Below, piece after piece: positions 1 to 9,432 of a DNA stretch of 64,000 nt. The translations under genes and the position numbers were made by a program. Under the pieces are notes generated by a model, which saw nothing but the letters and a program-made list of their open reading frames with translations, searched no databases and had not been told where the DNA came from. The stretch's first letter is position 1, and the number at the start of each line of letters is the position of its first letter. The stretch comes from Thermoproteus uzoniensis 768-20 (lineage in GTDB: Archaea > Thermoproteota > Thermoprotei > Thermoproteales > Thermoproteaceae). Where the stretch lies: the NCBI RefSeq assembly GCF_000193375.1, contig NC_015315.1, positions 62,001-126,000 on the forward strand, read 5' to 3'.

Positions 1-372
1 CGCGTATTTGGAGCATAGGTAGGGCCCAGTGAGGTTCGTGTCGATGACCCTATACCAGTCCTCCAGAGTCTCCTCGAAGAAGTCCTTGAAGTTGCCCACC
101 CCCGCGTTGTTGACCAGAATATCGACGCCTCCGTACCTCCCTTCGACCGCCTCGAAGAGGCGCGCCACGTCCCGCTCCTCCGCCACGTCTCCGTGGACGA
201 AGAGGGCGTCGACGCCCCGGTCCTTGAGCCACCTCTCCCTATACTCTCCGCCCTCCCTATCCACGTCGAAGAGGACCACCCTGGCGCCCTCCACGCCGAG
301 CTTGTAGGCGATGGCGGCCCCGATGCCCCTCGCGCCGCCCGTGACGACGGCTATTTTCCCTCGAAGCCTCAT
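1..372 (-). CDS. Short-chain dehydrogenase/reductase, 3' end outside window
   Basis: NAD(P)-dependent oxidoreductase of the classical SDR family; substrate unknown. The minus-strand frame from ATG at 372 gives 124 residues with the Rossmann cofactor motif TGGARGIG near residues 12-19, an acidic residue after strand 2 (FDVD) and the NNAG motif near residue 88. The catalytic Ser-Tyr-Lys lies beyond the left edge, so only the cofactor-binding half is visible. The acidic residue after strand 2 suggests NAD rather than NADP (inference). It is divergent from the membrane protein starting at 396, with only 23 bases between the starts. Confidence 0.9.
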   Translation of the reverse strand, partial: MRLRGKIAVVTGGARGIGAAIAYKLGVEGARVVLFDVDREGGEYRERWLKDRGVDALFVHGDVAEERDVARLFEAVEGRYGGVDILVNNAGVGNFKDFFEETLEDWYRVIDTNLTGPYLCSKYA

Positions 373-395
373 ATACAAAAACCCGTCATATAATT

Positions 396-1079
396 ATGAT
401 ACCTCCGCTGTCCGTCGTAGAGCTCCTGCGGTTGCTGAGGCATACGCCCCTCTGGCTCTTCTTCGCGACGCTCGCCATACAGAGCGTGCCCTTCAACCCC
501 ATCCCCAACCTCTTGCCCATCGCCGCCTACGTGGCGAGGAACGTCGGAGATCCGCTGGGCCTGTCCTTGTCAGTTCTGTTATCCGCCGCGGGGGCCGTGT
601 TGGGGAAGCTCGTCGTGTTGAAGTTCGGGGATTGGCTGAAGGCCCTTATGCCGCGGAGGAGCAGAGAGGCGTTCAAGAAGTTGCTGGAGATGGTGCCCGA
701 CGATAAGCTGGACCTAGCCGTCTTCGCAATTGCGGCATCTCCGTTGCCCGACGACGAGGTCTACCTACTCCTTAGGGCAGGCGACTACAGCGCGAGGAGG
801 CTATTGGGCGTCCTCGTGCCTGCGAAGCTCGTGTGGGCGACGGCACACGTAGCCTACGCGCTGGCGGTGTATAGGGCCGTCAAGTTTGTGGCCGGAGACG
901 CCGCTTTCTGGATCTACGCGCTCTCCGTATCAGCGCTGACGCTCGCCCTGACCTTGATCGCGTATCGCCTAGACTGGGCCGCCGCGCTGGACGCGTATAA
1001 GGCCGGCGGAGTCAAGCCGGCGGTCGCGGTGATCTTGCGGAGCGCCTTCCCGCTACGGCGCGCCAAGCCTAAGCTTTAA
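396..1079 (+). CDS. Polytopic membrane protein, possibly VTT/DedA-like
   Basis: A 227-residue protein with about five hydrophobic segments (roughly residues 15-45, 53-75, 105-125, 135-160, 165-190) and a basic C-terminus. The stretch ASPLPDDEVYLL resembles the short re-entrant motif of VTT (SNARE-associated/DedA) proteins, but the rest is divergent and I would not name a function. ATG at 396 is the first start. It lies 16 bases upstream of a PaREP1 gene on the same strand, and the two could share a transcript. Confidence 0.65.
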   Translation: MIPPLSVVELLRLLRHTPLWLFFATLAIQSVPFNPIPNLLPIAAYVARNVGDPLGLSLSVLLSAAGAVLGKLVVLKFGDWLKALMPRRSREAFKKLLEMVPDDKLDLAVFAIAASPLPDDEVYLLLRAGDYSARRLLGVLVPAKLVWATAHVAYALAVYRAVKFVAGDAAFWIYALSVSALTLALTLIAYRLDWAAALDAYKAGGVKPAVAVILRSAFPLRRAKPKL

Positions 1080-1556
<477 letters not shown>

Positions 1557-1648
1557 GCCCCCTGGAGGAGGCCGCGTCACGGAGGCGGACGCCGCCCCTC
1601 GGGGCCTCACGCCGGGGGCCTGAAGAGATGTGGGCCTCTCTATTTATA

Positions 1649-4471
1649 TCATTCCAGATACACCCCGGCCCTCAACGGCAACGCGGAGCGCTTCTTCCCG
1701 CCTAGATCCGGCGCCTTCTCGTCGTCGGCTCTATACACAGCTATCTCCAAGCCGGTCTCTCTGGACAGGAAAGTCCTCAGCTCGGCCAGCGCCGAGTATT
1801 CGTCGAAGTCGTCGACCTCGGCAATCAACGCCTTGAAGTCGTCGTCGAGTTGCCTAGCCACGTCGAGGAGCCTCTTGGCTACCTCGCCGGGGACACCCGC
1901 CGATATGAGCTCTCTGACGTCCCTCGCCTTGACCGCCGCCTTGACCCAGGCGAAGTTGTTGTTGACGTATATCACGGCGCGTTTGGCCCCCTTCCTCAGC
2001 TCCTTCAGCTTCGCCACGTCCTCGACTAGGCGGTCGGCGTAGCGCACGGCCAACAAGGTCCTCCTATCCGCCGCGAGCTTCGGCCAGGGCGCCTTCGCCG
2101 CGAAGGGCCTCTCGCCCAGCCTCTCCCACAGCTCCTCGGCGAGGTGGGGGACGAAGGGCTCCATGGCCACGGCCCAAGCCTTCAACACCTCAAGGACGGC
2201 GCGGCTGGGCACTTCGACCATCTCGAGATACCTCTCCAGCGCCCTCCGCATGTCGTAGAGCACGTAGACCGCCGCCTGTCTGATGGCCACGTCGTCGAGG
2301 GCCTTCGCGGCCTTCTCCAGGAGGGACGCCGCCTCGGACCTCAGCCACATCTCTGGGAGGCCCTCGCCGTCCCTCGTCGCCCTCTCCGCCGTCGAGACGA
2401 CTAGGTTGTATATCTCCTCGAGATGCCTCGCGACAGACCTCGCCACGTTTGCCCTGAAGTCGAGGTCTTGGTCCACCTCGGCCGAGATGGCGAGGGTGGC
2501 CCTCAGAGGATCCGCGCCGAATTGGTCCACCGCCTTGCCCAAGGCCAGCACGTTCCTCTTGGATTTCGACATCTTCTCGCCCTCCACCAAGACCCATCCG
2601 TTGGCCACTATGCCTCTGGGCCACAGCTCCTTGGGGAATATGGCGGAGTGGTTGAAGAGGAAGAAGGTGAGGTGGTTGGGTATGAGGTCCTTGCCCGAGT
2701 TCCTCCAGTCCAGGGGATACCAGTAGGAGAACTCCTCTCTAATTGCCCTCAACGCCTTTTCGTCGGCGCCTACAGCCTTGGCGACCTCGGCGGCGTCGCC
2801 CTTGCCCAGAAAGACGTAGTCCCAGAAGGCCTCGGTCAACTGCTCTGGCTTGAGGCCGAACTCCCTTATCCTCCTTATGACGGTGTAGTACGCCATGTAT
2901 ATCGTGGAGTCGCTCAGGCTTTCTATTATCCATGTGGGGTCCCAAGGCAACGGCGTGCCCATCCCTCTAGTCCTCGCGCACGCCCTCTTGTCGAGCCAGT
3001 CTATGGTGGCCTCGAACTGCGCCCTGGCCTCGTCGGGCACTATCCTCATGGAGGCGAGCAACTCCTTGGTGGCCCTCTTCCAGTTGGGATCTCCGTAGTT
3101 GAGGAACCACTGGTCTTCGAGGACCTTCACCACTATCTCAGTGCCGCATCTGCAGTAGACCGGCTTGTTCATGATCTCGTACATCCTCCCGCCTATGCCC
3201 GCCGCCTCCATCCACGCCCTTATCCTATCCCTGGCCTCCCTCACGGGCTTGCCGGCTATGAAGGCGGCGAAGAAGCCTCTGAGCAGAGAGCGGGCGGGCT
3301 CGGGCAGATGGAGGCCCACCCTGTCGGCCACGTCCAGCCTCATATACCCCTTGTTGAACTCCGCCATGTAGACCTCCTTGGTGGCCTCCTCGAGCCTCGG
3401 GTCCTTCTGGTCCTTGATGCCCATCCTCTCCACCACCTCCTTCGCCGGATATTCGCCGTAGCCCTCCACAGAGATGAGCGGTATGAGCCTCACCTCGCCT
3501 AGATCCCGCAAGGCGGCGTAGTCGTAGGGCGCGTGGGCCGGGACCGACATGACGACGCCGGTGCCCGTCTTCACGTCGACGAAGGGGGCGGGGTATATCG
3601 GGACGAGCTCGCCCGTGACGGGGTTCCTGACCTTGCGGCCCACGAAGGAGGAGCCTCTAGCCCTCTCGAGGGTCTTGACGCGCGTCTGGAAGGAGAGCCT
3701 GAAGGCGGCGTCGAGGCTCAACACCATCTTCCTGCCGTCGACCTCGGCCACGGCGTAGTCCTCATCGGGGTTTATCCAGAGGTTCGTGACGCCCAGGACC
3801 GTCTCGGGCCTGAGAGTCGCCGTGGGGTATATCAGCCCGTCCTCGCCCTCGAAATAGATCAACGTCCATTCGCCTATGTCGGGCTCCTTGTCGTCCTTAG
3901 TGTCGTGGGCTCCCACCGGCATCTGGTGCTTGGGGCACCAGCCCACCGGATGTCTGCCCTTGACGAGGAGGCCCTTGTCGTACAGCTTCTTGAACTGCCA
4001 CCTGATGAATTGCTGGTACTCGGGATCTATGGTGGTGAACTCCCTGGTCCAGTCTATGGAGAGGCCCATCTTCTTCATGTACTGCTTCGAGAGCTCCTTG
4101 AAGTAGTTGGCTAGGTACAGCGGGTCCCCCATCTTCCTCAGCTCCTCCTCGGGCACGTCGTAGATGACCTTGAAGTCCTCCATGGCGCGGACGTCGCCAG
4201 CCGCTATGGACTCGGCGACGGTCAATATGGGGGTGCCGGTGTAGTGGAACCCCATAGGGAATAGGACGTTGAGGCCTTTGTGGCGGTGGTACCTCGCCAT
4301 TATGTCGGCGATGAGGTAGGTGCGGCCGTGCCCTATATGGATCGCGCCGTTGGGGTAGGGATAGGCGGCTGTTATGAAGAACTTGGGCTTCCCCGGCTCC
4401 GGCGTCGGCTCGAAGACGCGGGCCTCGGCCCAGCGCCTCTGCCACTTCTCCTCTATCTGGCGGAAGTCCAT
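1649..4471 (-). CDS. leuS: Leucyl-tRNA synthetase, archaeal type
   Basis: Charges tRNA-Leu with leucine in the cytoplasm. The 940-residue class Ia synthetase has the HIGH signature (AIHIGHGRTY, near residue 45), a CP1 editing domain inserted into the Rossmann fold, the WIIESLSDSTIYMAYYT segment typical of LeuRS, and KMSKS (GEKMSKSKRN) near residue 632, followed by the anticodon-binding helical bundle and an archaeal C-terminal extension. Full length for the archaeal/eukaryal form. The ATG at 4471 lies about 23 bases downstream of TTAATAAATA on the minus strand, which fits a leaderless mRNA. Confidence 0.98.
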   Translation of the reverse strand: MDFRQIEEKWQRRWAEARVFEPTPEPGKPKFFITAAYPYPNGAIHIGHGRTYLIADIMARYHRHKGLNVLFPMGFHYTGTPILTVAESIAAGDVRAMEDFKVIYDVPEEELRKMGDPLYLANYFKELSKQYMKKMGLSIDWTREFTTIDPEYQQFIRWQFKKLYDKGLLVKGRHPVGWCPKHQMPVGAHDTKDDKEPDIGEWTLIYFEGEDGLIYPTATLRPETVLGVTNLWINPDEDYAVAEVDGRKMVLSLDAAFRLSFQTRVKTLERARGSSFVGRKVRNPVTGELVPIYPAPFVDVKTGTGVVMSVPAHAPYDYAALRDLGEVRLIPLISVEGYGEYPAKEVVERMGIKDQKDPRLEEATKEVYMAEFNKGYMRLDVADRVGLHLPEPARSLLRGFFAAFIAGKPVREARDRIRAWMEAAGIGGRMYEIMNKPVYCRCGTEIVVKVLEDQWFLNYGDPNWKRATKELLASMRIVPDEARAQFEATIDWLDKRACARTRGMGTPLPWDPTWIIESLSDSTIYMAYYTVIRRIREFGLKPEQLTEAFWDYVFLGKGDAAEVAKAVGADEKALRAIREEFSYWYPLDWRNSGKDLIPNHLTFFLFNHSAIFPKELWPRGIVANGWVLVEGEKMSKSKRNVLALGKAVDQFGADPLRATLAISAEVDQDLDFRANVARSVARHLEEIYNLVVSTAERATRDGEGLPEMWLRSEAASLLEKAAKALDDVAIRQAAVYVLYDMRRALERYLEMVEVPSRAVLEVLKAWAVAMEPFVPHLAEELWERLGERPFAAKAPWPKLAADRRTLLAVRYADRLVEDVAKLKELRKGAKRAVIYVNNNFAWVKAAVKARDVRELISAGVPGEVAKRLLDVARQLDDDFKALIAEVDDFDEYSALAELRTFLSRETGLEIAVYRADDEKAPDLGGKKRSALPLRAGVYLE

Positions 4472-4556
4472 ATAGACGCGGCGCGGCCTATTTATTAATT
4501 ATCGCCCCATCCGGCGGAGCGAGACGGGAATAGGCCCATCAGCACGGGGCCGGCCG

Positions 4557-5399
4557 CTACTTCCTCCCGGCAGGCCGCATGTACGCGTAGTCGGGACACT
4601 TCTTGACAATTTTCCTACTGTAGGCCAGGCCGACCTCTAGCAACACGGCGAACGGCAGGAAGGTCAGGAAGACCGATATCAAGGTTGCGTCGGGCGTGAA
4701 TATGGCGATGATTATGAGCGAGACGGCGTATATCACCGGCCTATAGCTGGCCAGGGCCCAGGGGTTCAACATACAGAGCTCCGACAATATGGCGACGACT
4801 ACGGGGGCCTCGAAGAAGACGCCGGACCAAAGCGCGATCTGGATTATCGTATCCACCACAGACCCTATGTTGAAGATCGGCGTCACGCCCGGGAGGACCG
4901 ACGAGATGTCTATCAAGAACCTCAAGAAATAGCGGGAGATGAGGCCCAGGCCGTAGAGGTTACCCAGATAGAACAAGAGGACGCCGTAGATCAAGTACTT
5001 CTTGACGGCCCTAATCTCGTGGGGGTAGAGGGCGGGCCTCACGTAGGCCCATATCTCGTAGACGAGATACGGCACGATAGCCAAGACGGTGAAGTATAGG
5101 GATACGTACAGCAGTGCGTTGAACGGCGTGAAGACGTCGCCCGAGATCAAGACCACGTTGGTGTAGGCCATATGTATCGACGGCTCTATGATATACCTAT
5201 AGAATATATCGTAGGACAACGTGGTGAAGTTGCCCGTCACGAAAAAGCCGGTCAAGAGCTGGATCGGGTCGGAGAAGTGGCGCGGCGTGGGCATGAGAGT
5301 GAGGAGGAAGACTATGACCGAGACGACGAGGACTCTCCTGAGCCTCGTCGCCAGCTCCATGAGGTGCTCCCAGATAGACATCTCCTTGTCGGCAGACAC
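4557..5399 (-). CDS. tatC: Twin-arginine translocase subunit TatC
   Basis: Membrane receptor of the Tat system, which exports folded, often cofactor-containing proteins. The 280-residue protein has the N-terminal cytoplasmic motif EHLMELATRLRRVL followed by six transmembrane segments. The loop after TM1 (about residues 37-80) is longer than in bacterial TatC. No TatA gene is nearby. GTG at 5399 is 26 bases downstream of a minus-strand CTTTATAG box; this promoter is back to back with that of the HEPN gene at 5475. Confidence 0.92.
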   Translation of the reverse strand: MSADKEMSIWEHLMELATRLRRVLVVSVIVFLLTLMPTPRHFSDPIQLLTGFFVTGNFTTLSYDIFYRYIIEPSIHMAYTNVVLISGDVFTPFNALLYVSLYFTVLAIVPYLVYEIWAYVRPALYPHEIRAVKKYLIYGVLLFYLGNLYGLGLISRYFLRFLIDISSVLPGVTPIFNIGSVVDTIIQIALWSGVFFEAPVVVAILSELCMLNPWALASYRPVIYAVSLIIIAIFTPDATLISVFLTFLPFAVLLEVGLAYSRKIVKKCPDYAYMRPAGRK

Positions 5400-5474
5400 C
5401 AGAAGGTATCGGGGCCCTCCTCTATAAAGTTTGTCCGGCCGACGCTACTTTTTAATCCATCTCCCCAAACCTAC

Positions 5475-5867
5475 GTGGGGCTCGAGGACTGGCTCGATAG
5501 GGGGATCTCCTTCATGAAGATGGCCCGGCTGGCGTATAGATCGGCGATATACAACGCGGCGTGTTTCAACGCCCACCAGGCGGCGGAGATGCTCTTAAAG
5601 GGCCTTATCGTAGACGCCACGGGGTCCCATCCGTTCACACACAGCCTCACGGAGCTCCTCGACGTGTTGCGGCGGCTGGGGAGAGACGTCCCCGACGAGG
5701 TCTACAGAGAGGCGGAGTGGCTGGAGCCGCACTACGTGCTCGCGCGCTACCCCGCCCGCGGCGTCAAGCCGTACGGTGAGACCACGGCGGCCCGTTGTAT
5801 CTCCGCCATGGACCTAATAGCGGGGCTTGTGGAGAGATGGTCTGGGAAATCCTTGCCGAGAGAGTGA
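5475..5867 (+). CDS. HEPN domain protein (toxin half of HEPN-MNT pair)
   Basis: A 130-residue helical HEPN domain protein. The motif FNAHQAAEMLLKGLIV is the usual HEPN core helix, followed by a Thr/His-containing segment and a C-terminal helix (GETTAARCISAMDLIAGLVERW). HEPN proteins paired with MNT nucleotidyltransferases act as toxins or RNases in characterised systems. The GTG at 5475 sits 23 bases after a CTTTTTAAT box; the longer upstream frame is antisense to tatC and was not used. It overlaps the MNT gene by 31 bases, consistent with co-expression. Confidence 0.87.
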   Translation: MGLEDWLDRGISFMKMARLAYRSAIYNAACFNAHQAAEMLLKGLIVDATGSHPFTHSLTELLDVLRRLGRDVPDEVYREAEWLEPHYVLARYPARGVKPYGETTAARCISAMDLIAGLVERWSGKSLPRE

Positions 5868-6196
5868 GGCAGTACCCGGAGAGGTTCGCCAGATGTGTGG
5901 AGGCCATAGTGGGGAGGTACGGAGGCCGGGTGTCCGTCTTCCTCTTCGGCTCTAGAGCGCTCGGCGTCCACGGCCAGGCGAGCGACTACGACCTCTTCGT
6001 CGTCGTGCCCGGCTACGCCGACTACTTCGACGAGGCGGCTGAGCTGAGGAGGCTGTGCCGCGGAGTCCCAGTCGACATAGTGCTTTTCTCGGCGGACGAG
6101 CTCGTCGTGGACGGCGTCGTGGCGCAGATGTTGCGCGGCTGCAAGACGATACACGACGGGCTCTCGCTGGGGCTCTGCCCCGGCGGGACGGCCTAG
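5837..6196 (+). CDS. MNT-type minimal nucleotidyltransferase (antitoxin half)
   Basis: A 119-residue nucleotidyltransferase with the polymerase-beta-like signature GSRALGVHGQASDYDLFV, supplying the G-S helix turn and the first two catalytic carboxylates, and a third acidic strand at PVDIVLF. In characterised HEPN-MNT modules the MNT protein neutralises its HEPN partner, sometimes by adding nucleotides to it. ATG at 5837 inside the HEPN gene is preferred because the earlier in-frame ATG at 5795 adds non-conserved residues. The 3' end overlaps the next minus-strand gene by 4 bases. Confidence 0.87.
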   Translation: MVWEILAERVRQYPERFARCVEAIVGRYGGRVSVFLFGSRALGVHGQASDYDLFVVVPGYADYFDEAAELRRLCRGVPVDIVLFSADELVVDGVVAQMLRGCKTIHDGLSLGLCPGGTA

Positions 6197-6444
6197 GGCC
6201 TGCGCCTGGACGCGGCGCCCCGCCTCACCGCGTCCTCCACTGCGAGGTAGAAGAGCAACGGCATTATGAGGGCGAGGAACGCCGTGGCCTTCATCTGGTC
6301 TAGATAGCCCGCCTTCGACTTGAAGTACAGATATAGGAGGCCCAACACGAATAGGACGGCCAACACCTGCAACTTCCTGAAAAACCAGCCGAGCCGCGAT
6401 CCCATTAGCCCCTGCGCGGACTTGTATATAAGGTTGTCGTACAC
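6193..6444 (-). CDS. Small membrane protein in ABC exporter operon
   Basis: An 83-residue protein with two hydrophobic segments (about residues 24-43 and 50-70) flanked by basic residues. I do not recognise a family. The GTG at 6444 lies 13 bases after the stop of the ABC permease gene and no TATA box is visible between them, so it is probably the last gene of the exporter operon and may be an accessory subunit (inference). Confidence 0.65.
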   Translation of the reverse strand: MYDNLIYKSAQGLMGSRLGWFFRKLQVLAVLFVLGLLYLYFKSKAGYLDQMKATAFLALIMPLLFYLAVEDAVRRGAASRRRP

Positions 6445-6457
6445 GGCGGTGTAATCC

Positions 6458-7231
6458 CTATTCCGCAGTCATGAACCTCTTCGCGACCAGGAGGCCGACC
6501 GCTGTCGATATGGCGGCGAAGACGGCCAGATAGCCGAGGAGCGTCGGGGCGTACGGGTCGTTCAAGACGACGCCTCTGCCTATCTCCGTGGCGAAGGTTA
6601 TCGGGTTGACCGCCGCAATCGCTTGCATCCAGCTGGGGTAGAAATTGCGCGGGAAGAGCGCCGTCGAGGTGAACATCAGCGGCAAGTTCAGTATGTTGGC
6701 CACGAGCTGGGGCAGTTGCCAGTCCGACGACCTCATAGCCACGGCGAGGTATATGCTGGAGAAGCCGACGCCGAGCAGGACCAAGGCGGCTATCCACTCG
6801 AGGTAGCCGAGGGGGTCGAGAGGCAGCGGCACGCCGAAGGCCGCGGCCGCCAGCAACATGACCGGTATCTGTATAAGCCCTCTAGTGACTGCGCCCATGA
6901 CCTTGGAGAAGAATATGGCCTCTCTCGGCGCTGGGGTCACCAAGATCTTCTTCAGAAAGCCGAAGCGTCTGTCCCAGACTACCGACATGGAGCTGAAGGT
7001 GCCGGTGAACAGCATCGACGTCGCCAGCTGGCCCGGCAGTATGAAGCCTATGTAGTTCGGCGTCCCGAAGAACTGTACGAGGTACTGCCGGGGCATCCCG
7101 TTGAGGGAGGAGCCGAAGAAGACTATCCACACTATGGGCTGTATGAACGTCATGACCAGCGCGAAGGCCCTTCTATAGATCTTCACGACCTCCCGCTTGT
7201 AGAGGCCCCAGAAGGCGCCGAGCCCGCTCAT
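6458..7231 (-). CDS. ABC-2 type exporter permease
   Basis: Membrane subunit of a drug/lipid-type exporter of the ABC-2 (DrrB/NodJ-like) class. The 257-residue protein has about six transmembrane helices and the conserved block near residues 85-110 (FSSMSVVWDRRFGFLKKILV) followed by PAPREAIFFSKV, typical of ABC-2 permeases. Its GTG/ATG region overlaps the stop of the ATPase gene by 4 bases, so the two subunits are translationally linked. Substrate unknown. Confidence 0.9.
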   Translation of the reverse strand: MSGLGAFWGLYKREVVKIYRRAFALVMTFIQPIVWIVFFGSSLNGMPRQYLVQFFGTPNYIGFILPGQLATSMLFTGTFSSMSVVWDRRFGFLKKILVTPAPREAIFFSKVMGAVTRGLIQIPVMLLAAAAFGVPLPLDPLGYLEWIAALVLLGVGFSSIYLAVAMRSSDWQLPQLVANILNLPLMFTSTALFPRNFYPSWMQAIAAVNPITFATEIGRGVVLNDPYAPTLLGYLAVFAAISTAVGLLVAKRFMTAE

Positions 7232-8202
7232 TGCCTAGCCCTCCTTATCATTGCGTAGAATTTCCTGTAGTCCACGTGCGACTCCTCTATCCTCTTGCCC
7301 GTCAGCTTCATGAAGACGGTGTCGAGAGTCGGCTTCTCGACCCTCAGCGACTTGACCGCCGAGAAGTCTACGGCCCTCACTATAGACGGTATGGCCTCGT
7401 CCGCCTTTCTGACGGTGATCCTGACCCTCCCGTCGGACGCAGTGACGTCGAGCACCTCGGGCACGGCCTTCAGCGACGATATATCTATGGGCCTCTCCAC
7501 CTCGAGCTCGACCACCTCGCCGCCGACGCTGGACTTAAGCTCGGCGGGGCTTCCGAGAGCTATGATCTTGCCCAGATTTATTATAGCGACTCTCCCGCAC
7601 AAGGCGTCGGCCTCCTCCATGTAGTGCGTGGTCAGGAGTATGGTGACTCCGAACTCCTTGTTGACCGCCCTTATGAGATCCCACAACATAGCCCTGGCGT
7701 TGACGTCGAGCCCTATTGTCGGCTCGTCGAGGAAGAGGACCTCAGGCGAGTGGAGGAGGGCCGTCGCGATCTCCAGCTTCTTCCTCATGCCCGTGGAGTA
7801 CCCGCCGACAGGCCGCCCAGCGCTCTGGAGCAGATCGAAGTACTTGAGGAGCTCCGTTGCCTTCTCCCGCCAGTTCTTGACTCCCTGCAACCTGGCCTGT
7901 AGCTCCAGATTCTCCCAGGCGTTTAGATCGTCGTCGAGGATCACCTCGGACGAGACCCAGCCGACCCTCCGCTTGACCTCGTTCGGCTGTTCCACCACGT
8001 CGAAGCCCGCCACGTAGGCCTTGCCCGACGTCGGGGGCGTGAGCCCGGTGAGTATTTTTATCGTCGTCGTCTTGCCGGCGCCGTTTGGGCCCAGGAGTCC
8101 GAATATCTCCCCCCTGGCGACGGAGAAGGAGATTCCGGCGAGGGCGGTCACGTTGCCGTACCTCTTGACGAGGTCTACTACCTTGATGGCGTCGCCGTCC
8201 AT
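7228..8202 (-). CDS. ABC transporter ATP-binding protein (DrrA-like)
   Basis: Nucleotide-binding subunit driving the permease at 6458. The 324-residue protein has Walker A GPNGAGKTT (about residues 38-46), signature YSTGMRKKLEIA (in place of LSGGQ), Walker B VLFLDEPTIGLD, and the H-loop TTHYMEEAD. A C-terminal domain of about 100 residues as in DrrA/NatA exporters follows. The ATG at 8202 is about 25 bases downstream of a GATAAATA box on the minus strand. Confidence 0.94.
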   Translation of the reverse strand: MDGDAIKVVDLVKRYGNVTALAGISFSVARGEIFGLLGPNGAGKTTTIKILTGLTPPTSGKAYVAGFDVVEQPNEVKRRVGWVSSEVILDDDLNAWENLELQARLQGVKNWREKATELLKYFDLLQSAGRPVGGYSTGMRKKLEIATALLHSPEVLFLDEPTIGLDVNARAMLWDLIRAVNKEFGVTILLTTHYMEEADALCGRVAIINLGKIIALGSPAELKSSVGGEVVELEVERPIDISSLKAVPEVLDVTASDGRVRITVRKADEAIPSIVRAVDFSAVKSLRVEKPTLDTVFMKLTGKRIEESHVDYRKFYAMIRRARQ

Positions 8203-8238
8203 ACGATATATCGAATACCGGAGTATTTATCCCTTTGG

Positions 8239-8355
8239 CTATCTCAGGATGGACTCCAAAAAATCTATGTTTTTGGCGCTTCTCTTGAGCTGTTCGGCCG
8301 ACCTCGGGCCGAGGCTCCACATAGTTTTGGCATTGCTTTCATTTCTCCTTGCCAT
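8239..8355 (-). CDS. Small hypothetical protein, 38 residues
   Basis: A short minus-strand frame from ATG at 8355, encoding a basic, helix-prone peptide ending FLESILR, with WSLGPRSAEQLKR in the middle. No family recognised. Support comes from position: a clear minus-strand CCTTATATC box at 8377-8385 lies 26 bases before the ATG, exactly the leaderless spacing seen at neighbouring genes. The stop (8239) lies upstream of the ABC exporter promoter, so it is a separate unit or a short leader transcript. Confidence 0.5.
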   Translation of the reverse strand: MARRNESNAKTMWSLGPRSAEQLKRSAKNIDFLESILR

Positions 8356-8376
8356 GTCCGCATATCCCGTTCCACC

Positions 8377-8385
8377 GATATAAGG
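8377..8385 (-). promoter_or_regulatory. TATA box for the 38-residue ORF
   Basis: CCTTATATC on the minus strand, centred about 26 bases upstream of the ATG at 8355. The region is purine-poor on its 5' side, so the BRE match is only moderate. Confidence 0.55.
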
Positions 8386-8418
8386 CTTTCGGTATAAGAG
8401 GTGGACCGTTATATATGT

Positions 8419-9414
8419 CTATTTTACTCTATATATACGCTCCACGTCGTAGCCGGGGAAACAAGCTTTGCAGTCGCGCGAGTAGACGTAGACCAGAGCC
8501 TTGTCCGGCGCGACCAACACGACGTCGCAACAGTCGGGGGGCTTGGGCAGAGGCGCGGGCTCTACGTGCACGACCACGTAGCCCCCGAGCCGCCTCCTCA
8601 GCCGCTCCTCCACGGCGTCCGCTATCTCGTGGGCCTCCTCCACGCTGAGCCCGCGCCTGACCTCTATGGTCGCCTCTCCGTGGTACACGGAGCCGGCCTT
8701 CCTCAACCTCACGTCCTTGACGGACACGACGCCCTCCACGCTCTGGGCAAGCGCCCTCACCTCGTCCCTCAGCTGGGGAGGGGAGTAGTCGAGGAGCTCC
8801 ACGGCCGCCGAGCGGAGCAACTTGAGGCTCAGCGAGGTGAAGATAGCCGCTATCGCGGCCGCCGCGGCCACGTCAACCGCCGGCGCGATTAGATCGAAAT
8901 AGGCGGGGGCCGCCCTCTCGAGGACTAGCCCCAACAGAAATACGGCGAGAACGCCGCCCGACGCGAAGACGTCGGTCGTGAAGTGGAGCGCGTCTGCGCT
9001 GAGGGCCTTGCTGTGGGCGAAGCGCTTGAGGACCCTAACCCTGTTGACGTCTATAGCTACGGCGCCGGCCACGGCGAACACCGCGAAGAGGTCCGGCGAA
9101 TAGGCCTCCCACCTGATTAGCTTCTCCGCGCCCTCGAAGGCAACGAGAGCCGCCGCTATGAGCACCACGATCGAGCCTATGAGGCCGCCGAGAGCGTCGG
9201 CCTTATAGTGGCCGTAGGGGTGTTCGAGGTCCGGGGGCTTCCTGCTGGCCCTTATGGCGAAATAGGTCGCGGCCACGCCTATGGCGTCGACCGACGTGTG
9301 GGCGAGCTCCGAGAAGGCGGCGACGGAGCCCGTGAGAAGCCACGTCGAGAGGTAGAGGGCCATGACTGCCGCCGTGGAGATGACGGACGTCTTGGCCGCC
9401 CCCAGCTCGTCCAC
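8419..9414 (-). CDS. Cation diffusion facilitator (CDF) metal exporter
   Basis: Proton-coupled efflux of divalent metal (Zn, Co, Fe or Mn class). The 331-residue protein has an N-terminal six-helix transmembrane domain with FSELAHTSVDA in TM2 and SADALHFTTD in TM5, which supply the HxxxD metal-site residues, and the loop EHPYGHYKADALGG typical of the family. The C-terminal cytoplasmic domain has a Cys-rich end with three clusters (CC, RDCKAC). This is an unusual extension that could sense metal (inference). A strong TATA (GTATATATG) preceded by TATCGAAAA lies 25 bases upstream. Confidence 0.9.
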   Translation of the reverse strand: MDELGAAKTSVISTAAVMALYLSTWLLTGSVAAFSELAHTSVDAIGVAATYFAIRASRKPPDLEHPYGHYKADALGGLIGSIVVLIAAALVAFEGAEKLIRWEAYSPDLFAVFAVAGAVAIDVNRVRVLKRFAHSKALSADALHFTTDVFASGGVLAVFLLGLVLERAAPAYFDLIAPAVDVAAAAAIAAIFTSLSLKLLRSAAVELLDYSPPQLRDEVRALAQSVEGVVSVKDVRLRKAGSVYHGEATIEVRRGLSVEEAHEIADAVEERLRRRLGGYVVVHVEPAPLPKPPDCCDVVLVAPDKALVYVYSRDCKACFPGYDVERIYRVK

Positions 9415-9432
9415 GGCGCCACTATGCTCGGA

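Noticed and set aside
2423-3502. Long plus-strand frame antisense to leuS
   Set aside because: Composition is that of an antisense shadow; no promoter at the right distance; leuS is unmistakable on the other strand.
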